A DNA stretch of 64,000 nucleotides from an uncultured Gammaproteobacteria bacterium (GCA_947259175.1 CAMYKW010000027.1:1-64000), one strand, 5' to 3'; shown: positions 1 through 8,572, numbered from the stretch's first letter. Made by a program: numbers and translations. Notes: generated from the sequence alone by a model not told the origin.

Positions 1-1
1 T

Positions 2-607
2 CCCCAGGTGATCGAGGCATGGTCAAAACTGTTGCACAAATGCAGCACCGCTCGCCTGTTTCTGGCAAGTACCGCGATGAAATCGATACACAATCGAGAG
101 TGGCTGAAACAGGGTTTCGCCAAGCGCCGCGTCGACCCGCAACGCATTGAAGTCCATGGCCCCGCTGAACACTTTGCCTATCTCGAATACTATAACCAGA
201 TCGATATCGCCCTTGACGCCTGGCCCTACAACGGTGGGACGACGACCATGGAGGCCATCTGGCAGGGGGTGCCGGTACTGGCCATCGAGGGTGATCGCTG
301 GGCGGCGCGCACCAGCCAGTCCTTGTTGCGCAGAACCCATTTGGGTGAATTTGTCAGTGCAACGCCCCGGGCCATGATCAAACTTGCGTGGCGTCTGGCA
401 AAAGACAACGATACGCCTCAACGGCTGCGCTGTATTCGGCAAGAAATGCGATCCAGACTGGAACAGTCCTCCGCTTGTGATGCCCCCTCTCTGGCGCAGG
501 CAATGGAATCCGTTTATGAGCAGGTATTAGAGGCTGGATACCAAAGCAATTCATCCGCCGACAGCCATTCGCAAACAGGGGTCCCAAAAGGGGTCGGTGA
601 CAAATGA
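2..607 (+). CDS. OGT/SPINDLY-like glycosyltransferase, C-terminal part (5' truncated)
   Basis: This open frame runs in from the window edge, so only about the last 200 residues are seen; the GTG at base 8 is not a real start. The sequence DIALDAWPYNGGTTTMEA and the following GVPVLAIEGDRWAARTSQS match the sugar-nucleotide-binding end of the O-linked GlcNAc transferase family (glycosyltransferase 41), which normally follows a TPR array. Expected role is transfer of a sugar from a nucleotide donor to protein; substrate unknown. The last residues (GVPKGVGDK) and the stop codon are encoded inside a perfect intergenic hairpin, so the native C-terminus may have been replaced by repeat sequence. Confidence 0.8.
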   Translation, partial: PQVIEAWSKLLHKCSTARLFLASTAMKSIHNREWLKQGFAKRRVDPQRIEVHGPAEHFAYLEYYNQIDIALDAWPYNGGTTTMEAIWQGVPVLAIEGDRWAARTSQSLLRRTHLGEFVSATPRAMIKLAWRLAKDNDTPQRLRCIRQEMRSRLEQSSACDAPSLAQAMESVYEQVLEAGYQSNSSADSHSQTGVPKGVGDK

Positions 608-631
608 GAATTATTTGTCACCGACCCCTTT
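587..631. repeat. Perfect 19-bp inverted repeat with 7-nt loop
   Basis: AAAGGGGTCGGTGACAAAT and its exact reverse complement flank GAGAATT. The left arm holds the stop codon of the upstream glycosyltransferase frame. The form is that of REP/BIME-type intergenic palindromes, which in gammaproteobacteria are often moved by Y1 (TnpA-REP) transposases. It could also stop transcription, since the right arm ends in TTT. Confidence 0.75.
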
Positions 632-662
632 CAACTGGACCCCTTTCAACTGCCTTTCAACT
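623..662. repeat. Short tandem repeat GACCCCTTTCAACTG
   Basis: Two exact 15-bp copies (623-637, 638-652) are followed by a shortened third copy ending CCTTTCAACT. The first copy overlaps the right arm of the 587-631 hairpin, suggesting replication slippage from the end of that palindrome. Confidence 0.7.
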
Positions 663-688
663 ACGGTTAATCGAAGTATCGGAAGTAT

Positions 689-751
689 TGGATGAATCGC
701 GACTGCAAGCCGCCTTCGCAGAAGAGTTTGAATGAATCGCGTTTGCAAAGC
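689..751. repeat. Dispersed repeat pair, core GAATCGCG..TGCAA
   Basis: TTGGATGAATCGCGACTGCAAGC and TTTGAATGAATCGCGTTTGCAAAGC lie 38 bp apart. Two related copies with the same spacing style occur at 9701-9757, so this is a dispersed intergenic family. Between the pair and the next gene (to 874) no further feature is evident except an AT-poor stretch that must hold the promoter of the kinase gene. Confidence 0.55.
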
Positions 752-874
752 GCTGCCACATTCTAATCATTCGCCCATTGTTGTTGATGTTCCCGCAGCT
801 TTGGCGCGAGTGCCGTTGACGTATTGCTGCGGCGCAGCATGCCAGGGACCCTGAAAACAGGGCACAATTAAGCT

Positions 875-2344
875 ATGCAGGATCGATACGGACAACGACG
901 GGCTTGGGCGGCCAGCGGGTTGGCGGCGGTGTTTGCGCTGCTGCTGCTGACCGCGTTTCTGATGGTCGCCAATCCGGACACCGCGGCGCGGCTGGCATGG
1001 GCGCAGCTGGTGCTGGTGGTGGCGGGCGCGGTGCTGGCGGTGCTGGCCGCGTGGGGGCAGCGCGAGGCCGGCGCGGACGGCGCGCAGGCGGTCGGGGAGG
1101 CGTACGGCGATTCGTCGGCGCAGCTTGCGCAGGATCTGAAGCGCCTGAGCGATCAAGCGGCGGCCAAGTCGGCGGATGCGGGGCTGGTGCCGCGGGCGGC
1201 GACGCACCTGGTGCGCAAGGCGCGGTCGCTGGAGCTGCTCTACGATGTGGCGGCGAGCATTAATGTGTCGCGGGATCTGGATGACCTGTTGACCCGCTCG
1301 ATCCGGGTGTTGAAGGAGGTGGTCGGCGCCCACGCCGGCAGCGTGCGCCTGGTGGAGGGCGACGGTCACATGCGCATGGTGGCGAGCATCGGCAGCGACG
1401 CGGATGTGGTGGAGCTGAGGCAAAAATACTCCGCGAGCGCGCAGACCATCGACACCGGCGAGCGCGGCGGTCTCGAGGACGTCACCTATTTCCCGCACCT
1501 GGGGTTGATCTCGGTACCGCTGCCGTACCGCAACCGCACCCAGGGGGTCGTCGACCTGTATATCGACGACGCCACGTTCGTCGACCGTGACGACGTCAAG
1601 GCACTGTTGACCAGCGTCGGGCGGCACCTGGGCATGGCCATCGAGCGCCACAGCCTGGATCACGAACGCGAGCGCCTGTCGCGCATGGAGGAGCGCACGC
1701 GCATGGCCCACGAGCTCCACGACTCGCTGGCGCAGACCCTGGCCAGCCTGCGCTTCCAGGTGCGGGTGTTGGACGAGACCCTGCACCAGGAAGACGAGTC
1801 GGCGGTGTGGCAGGAGATGGAGCGCGTGGAAAACAGCCTCGACGAGGCGCATACCGAGCTGCGCGAGCTGATCGCGCGCTTCCGCGCCCCCATCGACGAG
1901 GACGAACTGGTCCCCGCCGTTGCTAAAATGATCAAACGCTTCGAAAATGAGACCGGCATCACCACCTTCCTGCAAAACGAATGGGCCTACTCGGAGCTGC
2001 CGCAGGATCTGGAGGTCGAAGTCATTCGCATCGTGCAGGAGGCGCTGGCCAATGCGCGCAAGCACAGCCAGGCGCACGCCCTGCGGGTGTTGTTGCGCAG
2101 CAATGCTGTAGGTGAGCATCGCGTACTGGTGGAGGACGACGGCATCGGCATCGGCATCGACGGCGCCCCGCAGGGGGATCAGGCCGGCGAGCACATCGGC
2201 TTGATCGTGATGCAGGAACGGGCGCAGCGCCTGGGCGGCGAGCTCAAGATCGAGAGCGAACCCAATGAGGGCACGCGGGTGGAGCTCACCTTCCACTACC
2301 CGCTGGCGCAACCGGATATAACTGTTAAGAGTGCGGCGTCGTAG
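875..2344 (+). CDS. NarX/NarQ-family sensor histidine kinase
   Basis: The 489-residue protein has two closely spaced N-terminal membrane segments (about 14-33 and 40-60), a GAF-like domain (about 125-255), a HisKA_3 helix with the H-box MAHELHDSLAQ (His near 280) and a C-terminal HATPase with DDGIGIG. This is the architecture of NarX/LiaS-type kinases that phosphorylate a NarL/LuxR regulator, here the next gene 3 bp downstream. The gap between the membrane segments is only a few residues, so the periplasmic nitrate-binding module of NarX is absent; the signal is more likely read by the GAF domain or the membrane. Position upstream of the aldehyde oxidoreductase genes suggests control of redox metabolism, which is inference. 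Confidence 0.85.
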   Translation: MQDRYGQRRAWAASGLAAVFALLLLTAFLMVANPDTAARLAWAQLVLVVAGAVLAVLAAWGQREAGADGAQAVGEAYGDSSAQLAQDLKRLSDQAAAKSADAGLVPRAATHLVRKARSLELLYDVAASINVSRDLDDLLTRSIRVLKEVVGAHAGSVRLVEGDGHMRMVASIGSDADVVELRQKYSASAQTIDTGERGGLEDVTYFPHLGLISVPLPYRNRTQGVVDLYIDDATFVDRDDVKALLTSVGRHLGMAIERHSLDHERERLSRMEERTRMAHELHDSLAQTLASLRFQVRVLDETLHQEDESAVWQEMERVENSLDEAHTELRELIARFRAPIDEDELVPAVAKMIKRFENETGITTFLQNEWAYSELPQDLEVEVIRIVQEALANARKHSQAHALRVLLRSNAVGEHRVLVEDDGIGIGIDGAPQGDQAGEHIGLIVMQERAQRLGGELKIESEPNEGTRVELTFHYPLAQPDITVKSAAS

Positions 2345-2347
2345 ACC

Positions 2348-2998
2348 ATGAAAGTATTGATTATTGATGACCATGCCCTGTTTCGCAGCGGGCTCGAGGG
2401 CCTGCTCGCGCACCGCGGGATCGAAGTGGCGGCGATGACCGGCGACGGCGACGAAGGCCTGCGGCTCAGTGAGGAACTGGAGCTGGATATCATCCTGCTC
2501 GACCTGCGCATGCCCAAGATGGGCGGCATCGAGGTGTTGAAGAAGCTGCGCGAGCGCAACGTCACCACGCCGGTGGTGATGCTGACCACCAGCAGCGACG
2601 AGCGCGATCTGGTGGAGTCGCTGCGCTGCGGCGCGCAAGGCTATCTGCTGAAGGAGATGGAGCCTGACGACCTGGTGGTGGCGCTGCGCGACGTGGTCGC
2701 CGGCAAATCGGTGGTGGCGCCGGGGCTCACCGACGTGCTGGCGCGGGTGGTGCGCCAGGGCGATACCGACAGCATGGCCGAGGCGTCGTCGCCGTTCGAC
2801 GACCTGACGCCCCGCGAGCGCGAGATCCTGTGCCATCTGTCCGAGGGCCAGAGCAACAAGGTGATCGCCCGCAACCTGGGCATATCCGACGGCACCGTGA
2901 AGCTGCACGTGAAATCCATCCTGCGCAAGCTGGACGTGCACTCGCGGGTGGAGGCGGCGGTGATGGCGGTGGAACAGGGCCTGTCGCATAAGTCATGA
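2348..2998 (+). CDS. NarL/LuxR-family response regulator
   Basis: The 216-residue protein starts with a receiver domain (acidic pocket IIDDHALF, phosphoacceptor Asp in LLDLRMPKMGG near 57, Lys in YLLKEME) and ends with a LuxR-type helix-turn-helix (LTPREREILCHLSEGQSNK, then GTVKLHVKSILRKL). The HTH closely resembles NarL/NarP. It begins 3 bp after the kinase stop and is surely its partner. The regulon cannot be read from sequence; the AOR genes downstream are the obvious candidates. Confidence 0.92.
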   Translation: MKVLIIDDHALFRSGLEGLLAHRGIEVAAMTGDGDEGLRLSEELELDIILLDLRMPKMGGIEVLKKLRERNVTTPVVMLTTSSDERDLVESLRCGAQGYLLKEMEPDDLVVALRDVVAGKSVVAPGLTDVLARVVRQGDTDSMAEASSPFDDLTPREREILCHLSEGQSNKVIARNLGISDGTVKLHVKSILRKLDVHSRVEAAVMAVEQGLSHKS

Positions 2999-3069
2999 CG
3001 TGTGCTGGACTTTGACATCCGCGGGGAGTAAAAACGGCCGCATACACGTGAAACTGCTGGGAAACAAAG

Positions 3070-3390
3070 ATGTCTAATCCCCCCGAAATCAACCACGCCA
3101 CGCGCACCGAGATCGAGTCCGCCGTATACCGGAAGATGATCGAACACCTGCGTAAATACCCCGAAGTGCAGAACATCGATCTGATGAATCTCGCCTATTT
3201 CTGCCGCAACTGCCTGTCGAAATGGTACCGCTCCGCGGCCGCGGAGCAGGGCATCGACATCGATTACGACCAGGCGCGGCAGATCGTCTACGGCATGCCC
3301 TACGCGGAGTACAAACAACGTTATTCCAAGGAGGCCTCGCCGGAACAACTCGCGGCGTTCGAGGAAGCCGAGAAAAAGGCCACCGAATAG
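3070..3390 (+). CDS. DUF1244 family protein
   Basis: A 106-residue cytosolic protein with the hallmark NIDLMNLAYFCRNCLSKWY of the DUF1244 family, a small helical fold of unknown function found widely in proteobacteria. The CRNC pair could bind metal or be redox active, but this is unproven. It lies 71 bp after the response regulator and 25 bp before the MoeB-like gene, on the same strand, so it may belong to the same transcript. Confidence 0.85.
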   Translation: MSNPPEINHATRTEIESAVYRKMIEHLRKYPEVQNIDLMNLAYFCRNCLSKWYRSAAAEQGIDIDYDQARQIVYGMPYAEYKQRYSKEASPEQLAAFEEAEKKATE

Positions 3391-3415
3391 ACCGCCCGCG
3401 GGGACTGACCAGACC

Positions 3416-4216
3416 ATGACCACCGCCGCCGCCAAAGCGCTACTCAACGACGAGCAACTGCTGCGTTACAGCCGCCAGATCTTCCTGCCGGAGATCGACG
3501 TCGAGGGCCAGCAGCGCCTGTTGCGCTCCAAGGTGATGGTGCTGGGCCTGGGCGGTCTGGGCTCGCCGATCTCCATGTATCTCGCCAGCAGCGGTGTAGG
3601 CCAACTGGTGGTGGTCGATCCCGATCAGGTGGAGCTGTCTAATCTGCAACGGCAGATCGTGCACAGCAGCGACGCGCTGGGCATGGAGAAGGTGGCGTCC
3701 GCCAAGCGCACCCTCAACGGGCTGAACCCGGATGTGGACATCGTCACCCACAACCGCAGGCTGAGCGAGGCCGAGTTGATCGAGGCGGCGCGCGGGGCCG
3801 ATGTGGTGGTGGACGGCACCGATAACTTCGACGCCCGCTTTACCATTAATCGCGCCTGCCATGCGGCGGGTAAGCCGCTGGTGTCGGGCGCGGTGGTGCG
3901 CATGGAGGGCCAGGTGTCGGTGTACCGTTTCGACCAGCCGGGCGGCCCGTGTTATAACTGTCTGTACCCGGAGTCCAACACGGCGCCGGCCGGGCAGGGC
4001 GAGCGGTCGAGCTGGCAGAATTGCTCGGAGACCGGTGTGCTCGCTTCGGTGGCCGGCATCATCGGCTGTATCCAGGCCACCGAGGTCGTCAAGCTGTTGC
4101 TCGGGATCGGCGAGGTGTTGAGCGGCCGGTTGCTGTTGCTGGATGCGCGCACGATGGAATGGAACACCGTCGGTCTGCGCAAAGACCCCCAATGCTCGGT
4201 CTGCGGGACCGAGTGA
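3416..4216 (+). CDS. moeB: HesA/MoeB/ThiF-family adenylyltransferase
   Basis: The 266-residue protein has the E1-like Rossmann motif VLGLGGLGSP, the adenylation-site pattern DNFDARFTINRAC, and two zinc Cys pairs (CYNC and CSVC) near 180 and 262. These enzymes adenylate the C-terminal Gly-Gly of MoaD or ThiS so that it can be thiocarboxylated. With a MoaD-like gene in the following operon (8009) and a second MoaD at 45793, the likely job is molybdopterin synthase activation. A role in thiamine synthesis cannot be excluded from sequence, but no thi genes are nearby. Confidence 0.85.
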   Translation: MTTAAAKALLNDEQLLRYSRQIFLPEIDVEGQQRLLRSKVMVLGLGGLGSPISMYLASSGVGQLVVVDPDQVELSNLQRQIVHSSDALGMEKVASAKRTLNGLNPDVDIVTHNRRLSEAELIEAARGADVVVDGTDNFDARFTINRACHAAGKPLVSGAVVRMEGQVSVYRFDQPGGPCYNCLYPESNTAPAGQGERSSWQNCSETGVLASVAGIIGCIQATEVVKLLLGIGEVLSGRLLLLDARTMEWNTVGLRKDPQCSVCGTE

Positions 4217-4273
4217 GGAGAATCACGATATAGTAGACCCAAAGCGGGAGCGGTTTTCGCGATCACCAATAAA

Positions 4274-4293
4274 GCACCGCCGATGAGCGGTGC
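4274..4293 (+). promoter_or_regulatory. Hairpin in the leader of the AOR operon
   Basis: GCACCGC and GCGGTGC pair around a 6-nt loop, 47 bp before the ferredoxin start codon. There is no T-run behind it, so it is not a simple terminator. It could be part of a cofactor-sensing leader (Moco-type riboswitches occur in front of such genes), but I could not match the known consensus. Bases 4217-4340 hold nothing else recognisable. Confidence 0.3.
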
Positions 4294-4340
4294 GGCGCGA
4301 GGACCGACCCTTTAGCCCAACCACCGCAAAGGAGGAAAGC

Positions 4341-4862
4341 ATGCTACGAGCGCTACAGCTGGAGCCGGAGAAATGTACCGGTTGTCTGCAATGTGAGATG
4401 GCCTGTTCGTTTGAAAACGAGGGCGTTTTCAACCCGGCCAAGTCCCGCATCAAGGTGTTTAATTTTCACGACCAGGGGCGATTCGCGCCCTACACCTGCA
4501 CCCAGTGCGACGAGGCGTGGTGCATGCATGCGTGTCCGGTGGAGGCCATCGTGGTCAATCAGGACACCGGCGCCAAGGAGGTGCTGGATTCGGTTTGCGT
4601 CGGCTGCAAGGTGTGCACCATCGCCTGCCCGTTCGGCACCGTCAACTACAGCCACGATTCCGGCAAGGTCATCAAGTGCGACCTGTGCGGCGGCGATCCG
4701 TGGTGCGCCAAGGCGTGTCCCACCGGGGCGATCACCTACGTCGACATCGACAGCACCGGTCTGGGCCGCATGCGCGCCTGGGCGCAGCAGGGCGTGCCGT
4801 CGGCGGCGAGCTTCAATGCGCCGATGGAAAAAGACGTTCAGACCTACGGCCAGGCACAATAG
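4341..4862 (+). CDS. AOR-associated polyferredoxin (AorA-like electron-transfer subunit)
   Basis: The ORF track starts upstream, but ATG 4341 has a strong SD (GGAGG) and gives 173 residues. The protein is a four-cluster ferredoxin of the HycB/DmsB type: CTGCLQCEMAC, CTQCDEAWCMHACP, CVGCKVCTIACP and CDLCGGDPWCAKACP. It would carry electrons to or from the tungsten subunit encoded 15 bp downstream. The order ferredoxin, W-subunit, FAD subunit matches the three-subunit aldehyde oxidoreductases known from Aromatoleum-type betaproteobacteria rather than the one-subunit archaeal enzyme. Confidence 0.88.
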   Translation: MLRALQLEPEKCTGCLQCEMACSFENEGVFNPAKSRIKVFNFHDQGRFAPYTCTQCDEAWCMHACPVEAIVVNQDTGAKEVLDSVCVGCKVCTIACPFGTVNYSHDSGKVIKCDLCGGDPWCAKACPTGAITYVDIDSTGLGRMRAWAQQGVPSAASFNAPMEKDVQTYGQAQ

Positions 4863-4877
4863 AAGGAGGGCAACGAC

Positions 4878-6731
4878 ATGGCATGGGCGAATAAAGTATT
4901 ACGCGTGAATCTGACCGAGGGTACGGTTTCCGACGAGCCATTGAATATGGAATGGGCGCAGCAATACCTGGGTCAGCGCGGCCTGGCGTCGAAGTACCTG
5001 TTCGAGGAGATCGATCCCAGATGCGATGCGCTGGGTGCGGACAACAAGCTGATCCTGACCACCGGCCCGTTGACCGGCACCATGGCCTCCACCGGCGGGC
5101 GTTATTCGGTGGTGTGCAAGAGTCCGTTGACCGGGGCGATCGCGTGTTCCAATTCCGGCGGCTATATCGGTGCGGAGATGAAGAACGCCGGCTGGGACAT
5201 GGTGATCGTCGAGGGCAAGTCGCCAAAGCCGGTGTATCTGTACATCCACAACGACGACGCGCAGCTGCTGGACGCATCGGCGATCTGGGGCAAGTCGGTG
5301 TGGGACGCGGACCGCATCCTGCACCAGACCCATCAGGACCCGCTGATCCGCATCTCGCTGGTCGGGCGCTCGGCGGAGCAAGGCTGTCTGTACGCGGCGG
5401 TGATCAACGACCTGCACCGCGCCGCGGGGCGTTCCGGCGTCGGCACGGTAATGGCGTCGAAGAACTTGAAGGCGCTGGTGTGCCGCGGCACCAAGGGCGT
5501 GGGCAACGTCAAGGACCCGCTGCGCTTCATGCAGGCTACCGAGGACGGCAAGCGGGTGCTGCGCGAGAACGCGGTGACCGGCCAGGGCCTGCCGCAATAC
5601 GGCACCCAGGTGTTGATGAATGTGATCAACGAGGCCGGCGCGATGCCGACGCGCAATATGCGCGAGACCCAGTTCGAGGGCGCGCACAATATCTCCGGTG
5701 AGGCGATGCACGAGCCGCGCAAGTCCGACGGGCAGCCGAATCTGACCACCAACGCCGCGTGCTTCGCGTGCACCATCGCCTGCGGGCGCATCTCGACCAT
5801 CGACAAGGAGCACTACACCATCCAGAACAAGCCCGAATACTGGGGCAATTCCGGCGGCCTGGAGTACGAGGCGGCGTGGGCGCTGGGTTCGGATACCGGG
5901 GTGGACGACCTGGACGCGCTCACCTACGCCAACTTCGTGTGCAACGAGGACGGATACGATCCGATCTCGTTTGGCGCCACGGTGGCGGCGGCGATGGAGC
6001 TGTACGACCTGGGCGTGATCACCCAGGAGCACACCGGCGGCATCGATTTCAAATTCGGCTCCGCCGAGGCCCTGACCCAGGCGGCCGAGCTGGTGGCCAC
6101 CGGCGAGGGCTTCGGCAAGGATCTCGGCCTGGGGTCGAAGCGCCTGTGCGAGAAGTACGGCCGCCCCGAGTTGTCGATGACGGTCAAGGGCCAGGAATTC
6201 CCGGCCTACGATCCGCGCGGCATCCAGGGCATGGGTCTGGCCTATGCCACCGCCAACCGCGGTGCGTGTCACCTGCGCGGCTACACCGTGGCCTCGGAGA
6301 TCCTCGGCATCCCGGAGAAGACCGATCCGTTGTCCACCGAGGGCAAGCCGGAGCTGGTCAAGGCGTTCCAGGATGCCACCGCGGCATTCGATTCCAGCGG
6401 CCTGTGCATCTTTACCTCGTTTGCCTGGACCCTGGACGACGTCGCGCCGCAACTCGACGCCGCATGCGAGGGCGAGTGGACCACCGAGAAGCTGCTGGAG
6501 GTCGGTGAGCGGGTGTGGAACCTGGAGCGGCAGTTCAACCTCGTCGCGGGACTCACCAGTAAGGATGACACCCTGCCCAAGCGGCTGTTGGAGGAGGGCG
6601 CCAACGCGGGACCGGCCAAGGGCAAGGTCAACGAGCTCGGCAAGATGTTGCCCGAGTACTACACGGTGCGCGGTTGGGACCAGGACGGCGTGCCCACCGC
6701 GGAGACGCGGCAACGTTTGGGCTTGGCCTAG
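4878..6731 (+). CDS. Tungsten aldehyde:ferredoxin oxidoreductase, catalytic subunit
   Basis: The 617-residue protein matches the AOR family from end to end (MAWANKVLRVNLTEGTV, GRYSVVCKSPLTGA). The single Fe4S4 cluster ligands are visible as CFACTIAC (near 294-301) plus the distant Cys in DSSGLC (near 506), and the conserved RGACHLRGY motif of the pterin domain is present. These enzymes oxidise aldehydes to acids with a bis-tungstopterin cofactor and can also reduce acids. Start ATG 4878 follows AGGAGGG. A tungstate importer (tupABC) lies 4 kb away. The family is cytoplasmic and no signal peptide is seen. Confidence 0.93.
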   Translation: MAWANKVLRVNLTEGTVSDEPLNMEWAQQYLGQRGLASKYLFEEIDPRCDALGADNKLILTTGPLTGTMASTGGRYSVVCKSPLTGAIACSNSGGYIGAEMKNAGWDMVIVEGKSPKPVYLYIHNDDAQLLDASAIWGKSVWDADRILHQTHQDPLIRISLVGRSAEQGCLYAAVINDLHRAAGRSGVGTVMASKNLKALVCRGTKGVGNVKDPLRFMQATEDGKRVLRENAVTGQGLPQYGTQVLMNVINEAGAMPTRNMRETQFEGAHNISGEAMHEPRKSDGQPNLTTNAACFACTIACGRISTIDKEHYTIQNKPEYWGNSGGLEYEAAWALGSDTGVDDLDALTYANFVCNEDGYDPISFGATVAAAMELYDLGVITQEHTGGIDFKFGSAEALTQAAELVATGEGFGKDLGLGSKRLCEKYGRPELSMTVKGQEFPAYDPRGIQGMGLAYATANRGACHLRGYTVASEILGIPEKTDPLSTEGKPELVKAFQDATAAFDSSGLCIFTSFAWTLDDVAPQLDAACEGEWTTEKLLEVGERVWNLERQFNLVAGLTSKDDTLPKRLLEEGANAGPAKGKVNELGKMLPEYYTVRGWDQDGVPTAETRQRLGLA

Positions 6732-6740
6732 GAGGGTGGC

Positions 6741-8012
6741 ATGCGACACATAGTTATCGGTGCCGGCCCCGCCGGCGTGGTCGCCGTGGAGCATCTGCGC
6801 GCCTTTGATCCCGAGGGCCAGATCACCCTGATCGGCGACGAACCGGAGCCGCCGTACTCGCGCATGGCGATTCCCTACTATCTGATCAACCAGATTGACG
6901 AGCGCGGCACCCATCTGCGCAAGGATGCCGGGCATTTCGATGCCCTGGGCGTGGAGGTGCTGCAGGCCCGGGTCACCGCGGTGGACACCGCCGCCAAGAC
7001 CCTGAGCCTGGCCGCCGGTGACAGCGCTGCTTTCGACAAGCTGCTGATCGCCACCGGGTCCAGCGCGCTGACGCCGATGATTCCCGGGGTGGAATCAGAC
7101 GGCGTGTACCGCTGCTGGACGCTGGCGGATGCACGCAACATCGTCCGCCTGGCGCAGCCGGGCAAGTCGGTGGTGTTGATCGGCGCGGGATTCATCGGCT
7201 GCATCATCCTCGAGGCGCTGGCGGCCAGCGGCGCCGACCTCACCGTGGTGGAGGTCGAGAACCGCATGGTGCCGCGCATGTTGAATGACACCGCCGGTGG
7301 CCTGATCAAGAAATGGTGCGAGGACCATGGTGTGAAGGTGCTCACCTCGACCAAGGTCGAGTCCATCGACCAGGGTTCCGGTGACCGTCCGTTGAACGTG
7401 GTGTGCGACAGCGGCGAGGCGATCGCCGCGGACATGGTGATTACCGCCACCGGGGTCAGCGCCAACACCGGTTTCCTGAACGACAGCGGCATCGATGTGG
7501 ATCAGGGTGTGGTGGTGGACGACTATCTCAACACCAGCGCCGACGACGTGTACGCCGCAGGCGACGTCGCCCAGGGCAAGGATTTCTCCACCGGCGGCTT
7601 CAACGTACAGGCGATCCAGCCCACCGCGGTGGAACACGGACGCATCGCCGCGCGCAACATGGTGCAGGGTAATCATCATGCCCACCGCGGCAGCGTGAAC
7701 ATGAACGTGCTGGACACCCTGGGGTTGATTTCCAGTTCGTTCGCGATGTGGATGGGCGTGGACGGGGGCGACAGCGCGGAGGTGAGTGATCCCGGCCGTT
7801 TCCGCTACGTCAACCTCCAGTTCCAGGACGACAGGCTGGTCGGCGCGTCGACTCTCGGCTTGACCGACCACGTCGGTGTGTTGCGCGGGTTAATCGAGAG
7901 CAAGGTCCGGCTCGACGGCTGGAAGGAAAAACTGAAACAGGACCCGACGCGGCTGATGGAGGCCTACATCGCGCGCACCCAGGCCCTGGGGCATAACGCG
8001 TATGTGAGATGA
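6741..8012 (+). CDS. NAD(P)/FAD-dependent oxidoreductase, AOR FAD subunit
   Basis: A 423-residue pyridine-nucleotide-disulfide-type reductase with an N-terminal FAD-binding motif (VIGAGPAGVVAVEHL), a second Rossmann fold for NAD(P)H (VLIGAGFIGCIILEAL, near 147) and the C-terminal FAD motif DVYAAGDVAQ. It starts 9 bp after the AOR gene and overlaps the next gene by ATGA, so it is cotranscribed. In three-subunit AORs this subunit links the ferredoxin subunit to NAD, allowing NAD+-coupled aldehyde oxidation. No disulfide-active CxxxxC is evident, which agrees with a pure electron-transfer role. Confidence 0.88.
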   Translation: MRHIVIGAGPAGVVAVEHLRAFDPEGQITLIGDEPEPPYSRMAIPYYLINQIDERGTHLRKDAGHFDALGVEVLQARVTAVDTAAKTLSLAAGDSAAFDKLLIATGSSALTPMIPGVESDGVYRCWTLADARNIVRLAQPGKSVVLIGAGFIGCIILEALAASGADLTVVEVENRMVPRMLNDTAGGLIKKWCEDHGVKVLTSTKVESIDQGSGDRPLNVVCDSGEAIAADMVITATGVSANTGFLNDSGIDVDQGVVVDDYLNTSADDVYAAGDVAQGKDFSTGGFNVQAIQPTAVEHGRIAARNMVQGNHHAHRGSVNMNVLDTLGLISSSFAMWMGVDGGDSAEVSDPGRFRYVNLQFQDDRLVGASTLGLTDHVGVLRGLIESKVRLDGWKEKLKQDPTRLMEAYIARTQALGHNAYVR

Positions 8013-8260
8013 GGATTACGCTGAAGTTGTTCGCGACCCTGGGTGATCTGCTGCCGGAGGGCGCCAAGGCCAACACCTTGGAGGTGGAGGTGCCCGAGGG
8101 TGCGACGCCCCATCAGGTGATCGATCAATTTCAGGTGCCGCGGGCGATGGCGCACCTGGTGCTGTTGAACGGCGTCTACGTGGACGTCGCGGACCGCGAC
8201 AAGCCGATTATCCACCCCGGCGACGCCATCGCCATCTGGCCGCCGGTGGCGGGCGGTTGA
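8009..8260 (+). CDS. MoaD/ThiS-family sulfur carrier in the AOR operon
   Basis: An 83-residue beta-grasp protein starting MRITLKLFATLGDLLP and ending PPVAGG, the Gly-Gly tail that is adenylated and thiocarboxylated. It overlaps the FAD-subunit gene by four bases. A second, different MoaD is encoded at 45793 while only one MoaE is in the window, so this copy may be dedicated to the tungsten cofactor of AOR. Both could also serve the same MoaE. Confidence 0.87.
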   Translation: MRITLKLFATLGDLLPEGAKANTLEVEVPEGATPHQVIDQFQVPRAMAHLVLLNGVYVDVADRDKPIIHPGDAIAIWPPVAGG

Positions 8261-8296
8261 ATGGGCGGCCGCGGCGCGGACCCGCAGGAGGTCCGC

Positions 8297-8572
8297 GTGA
8301 CCAAGGACATGGCGCTGTCCCACGCGGATTTCTTCCGTGTGCTGCCCAAGCTGCTCGACGGACGCAGCTATGAGATCGACGGCCGCACGGTGCGCATCGC
8401 GGTTGGGCCAGGGCGCATCGAAATCCGTTTGTCCCCTGAAGGCGGGCGGGCGATGGGCGCGTTGCGCCTGCCGCGCACCCAGGTCGAGCTGCGCTTTCGC
8501 GGCTGCCCGTCGCCGGCGGTGCAGTCGTTTCTCGCCGAGTTCGATTTGCGCTACCGCCGCGGGGGCGGTTAA
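8297..8572 (+). CDS. Small AOR-operon protein of unknown function
   Basis: I do not recognise this family. GTG 8297 is chosen because AGGAGG sits directly upstream, giving 91 residues; the track start at 8261 lacks an SD. The protein is soluble, beta-rich by appearance (YEIDGRTVRIAVGPGRIEIRL) with a basic C-terminus ending RRGGG. It sits between the MoaD-like gene and moaA in the AOR operon, so a part in AOR maturation or cofactor assembly is a reasonable guess. Confidence 0.6.
   Translation: MTKDMALSHADFFRVLPKLLDGRSYEIDGRTVRIAVGPGRIEIRLSPEGGRAMGALRLPRTQVELRFRGCPSPAVQSFLAEFDLRYRRGGG

Noticed and set aside
767-2989. 740-codon minus-strand ORF antisense to the NarX/NarL-like genes
   Set aside because: His/Arg/Leu-rich shadow of GC-rich coding DNA with no recognisable domain; the plus-strand genes are unmistakable.
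4899-6935. 678-codon minus-strand ORF antisense to the AOR gene
   Set aside because: Same GC-rich shadow effect; the AOR reading frame is certain.
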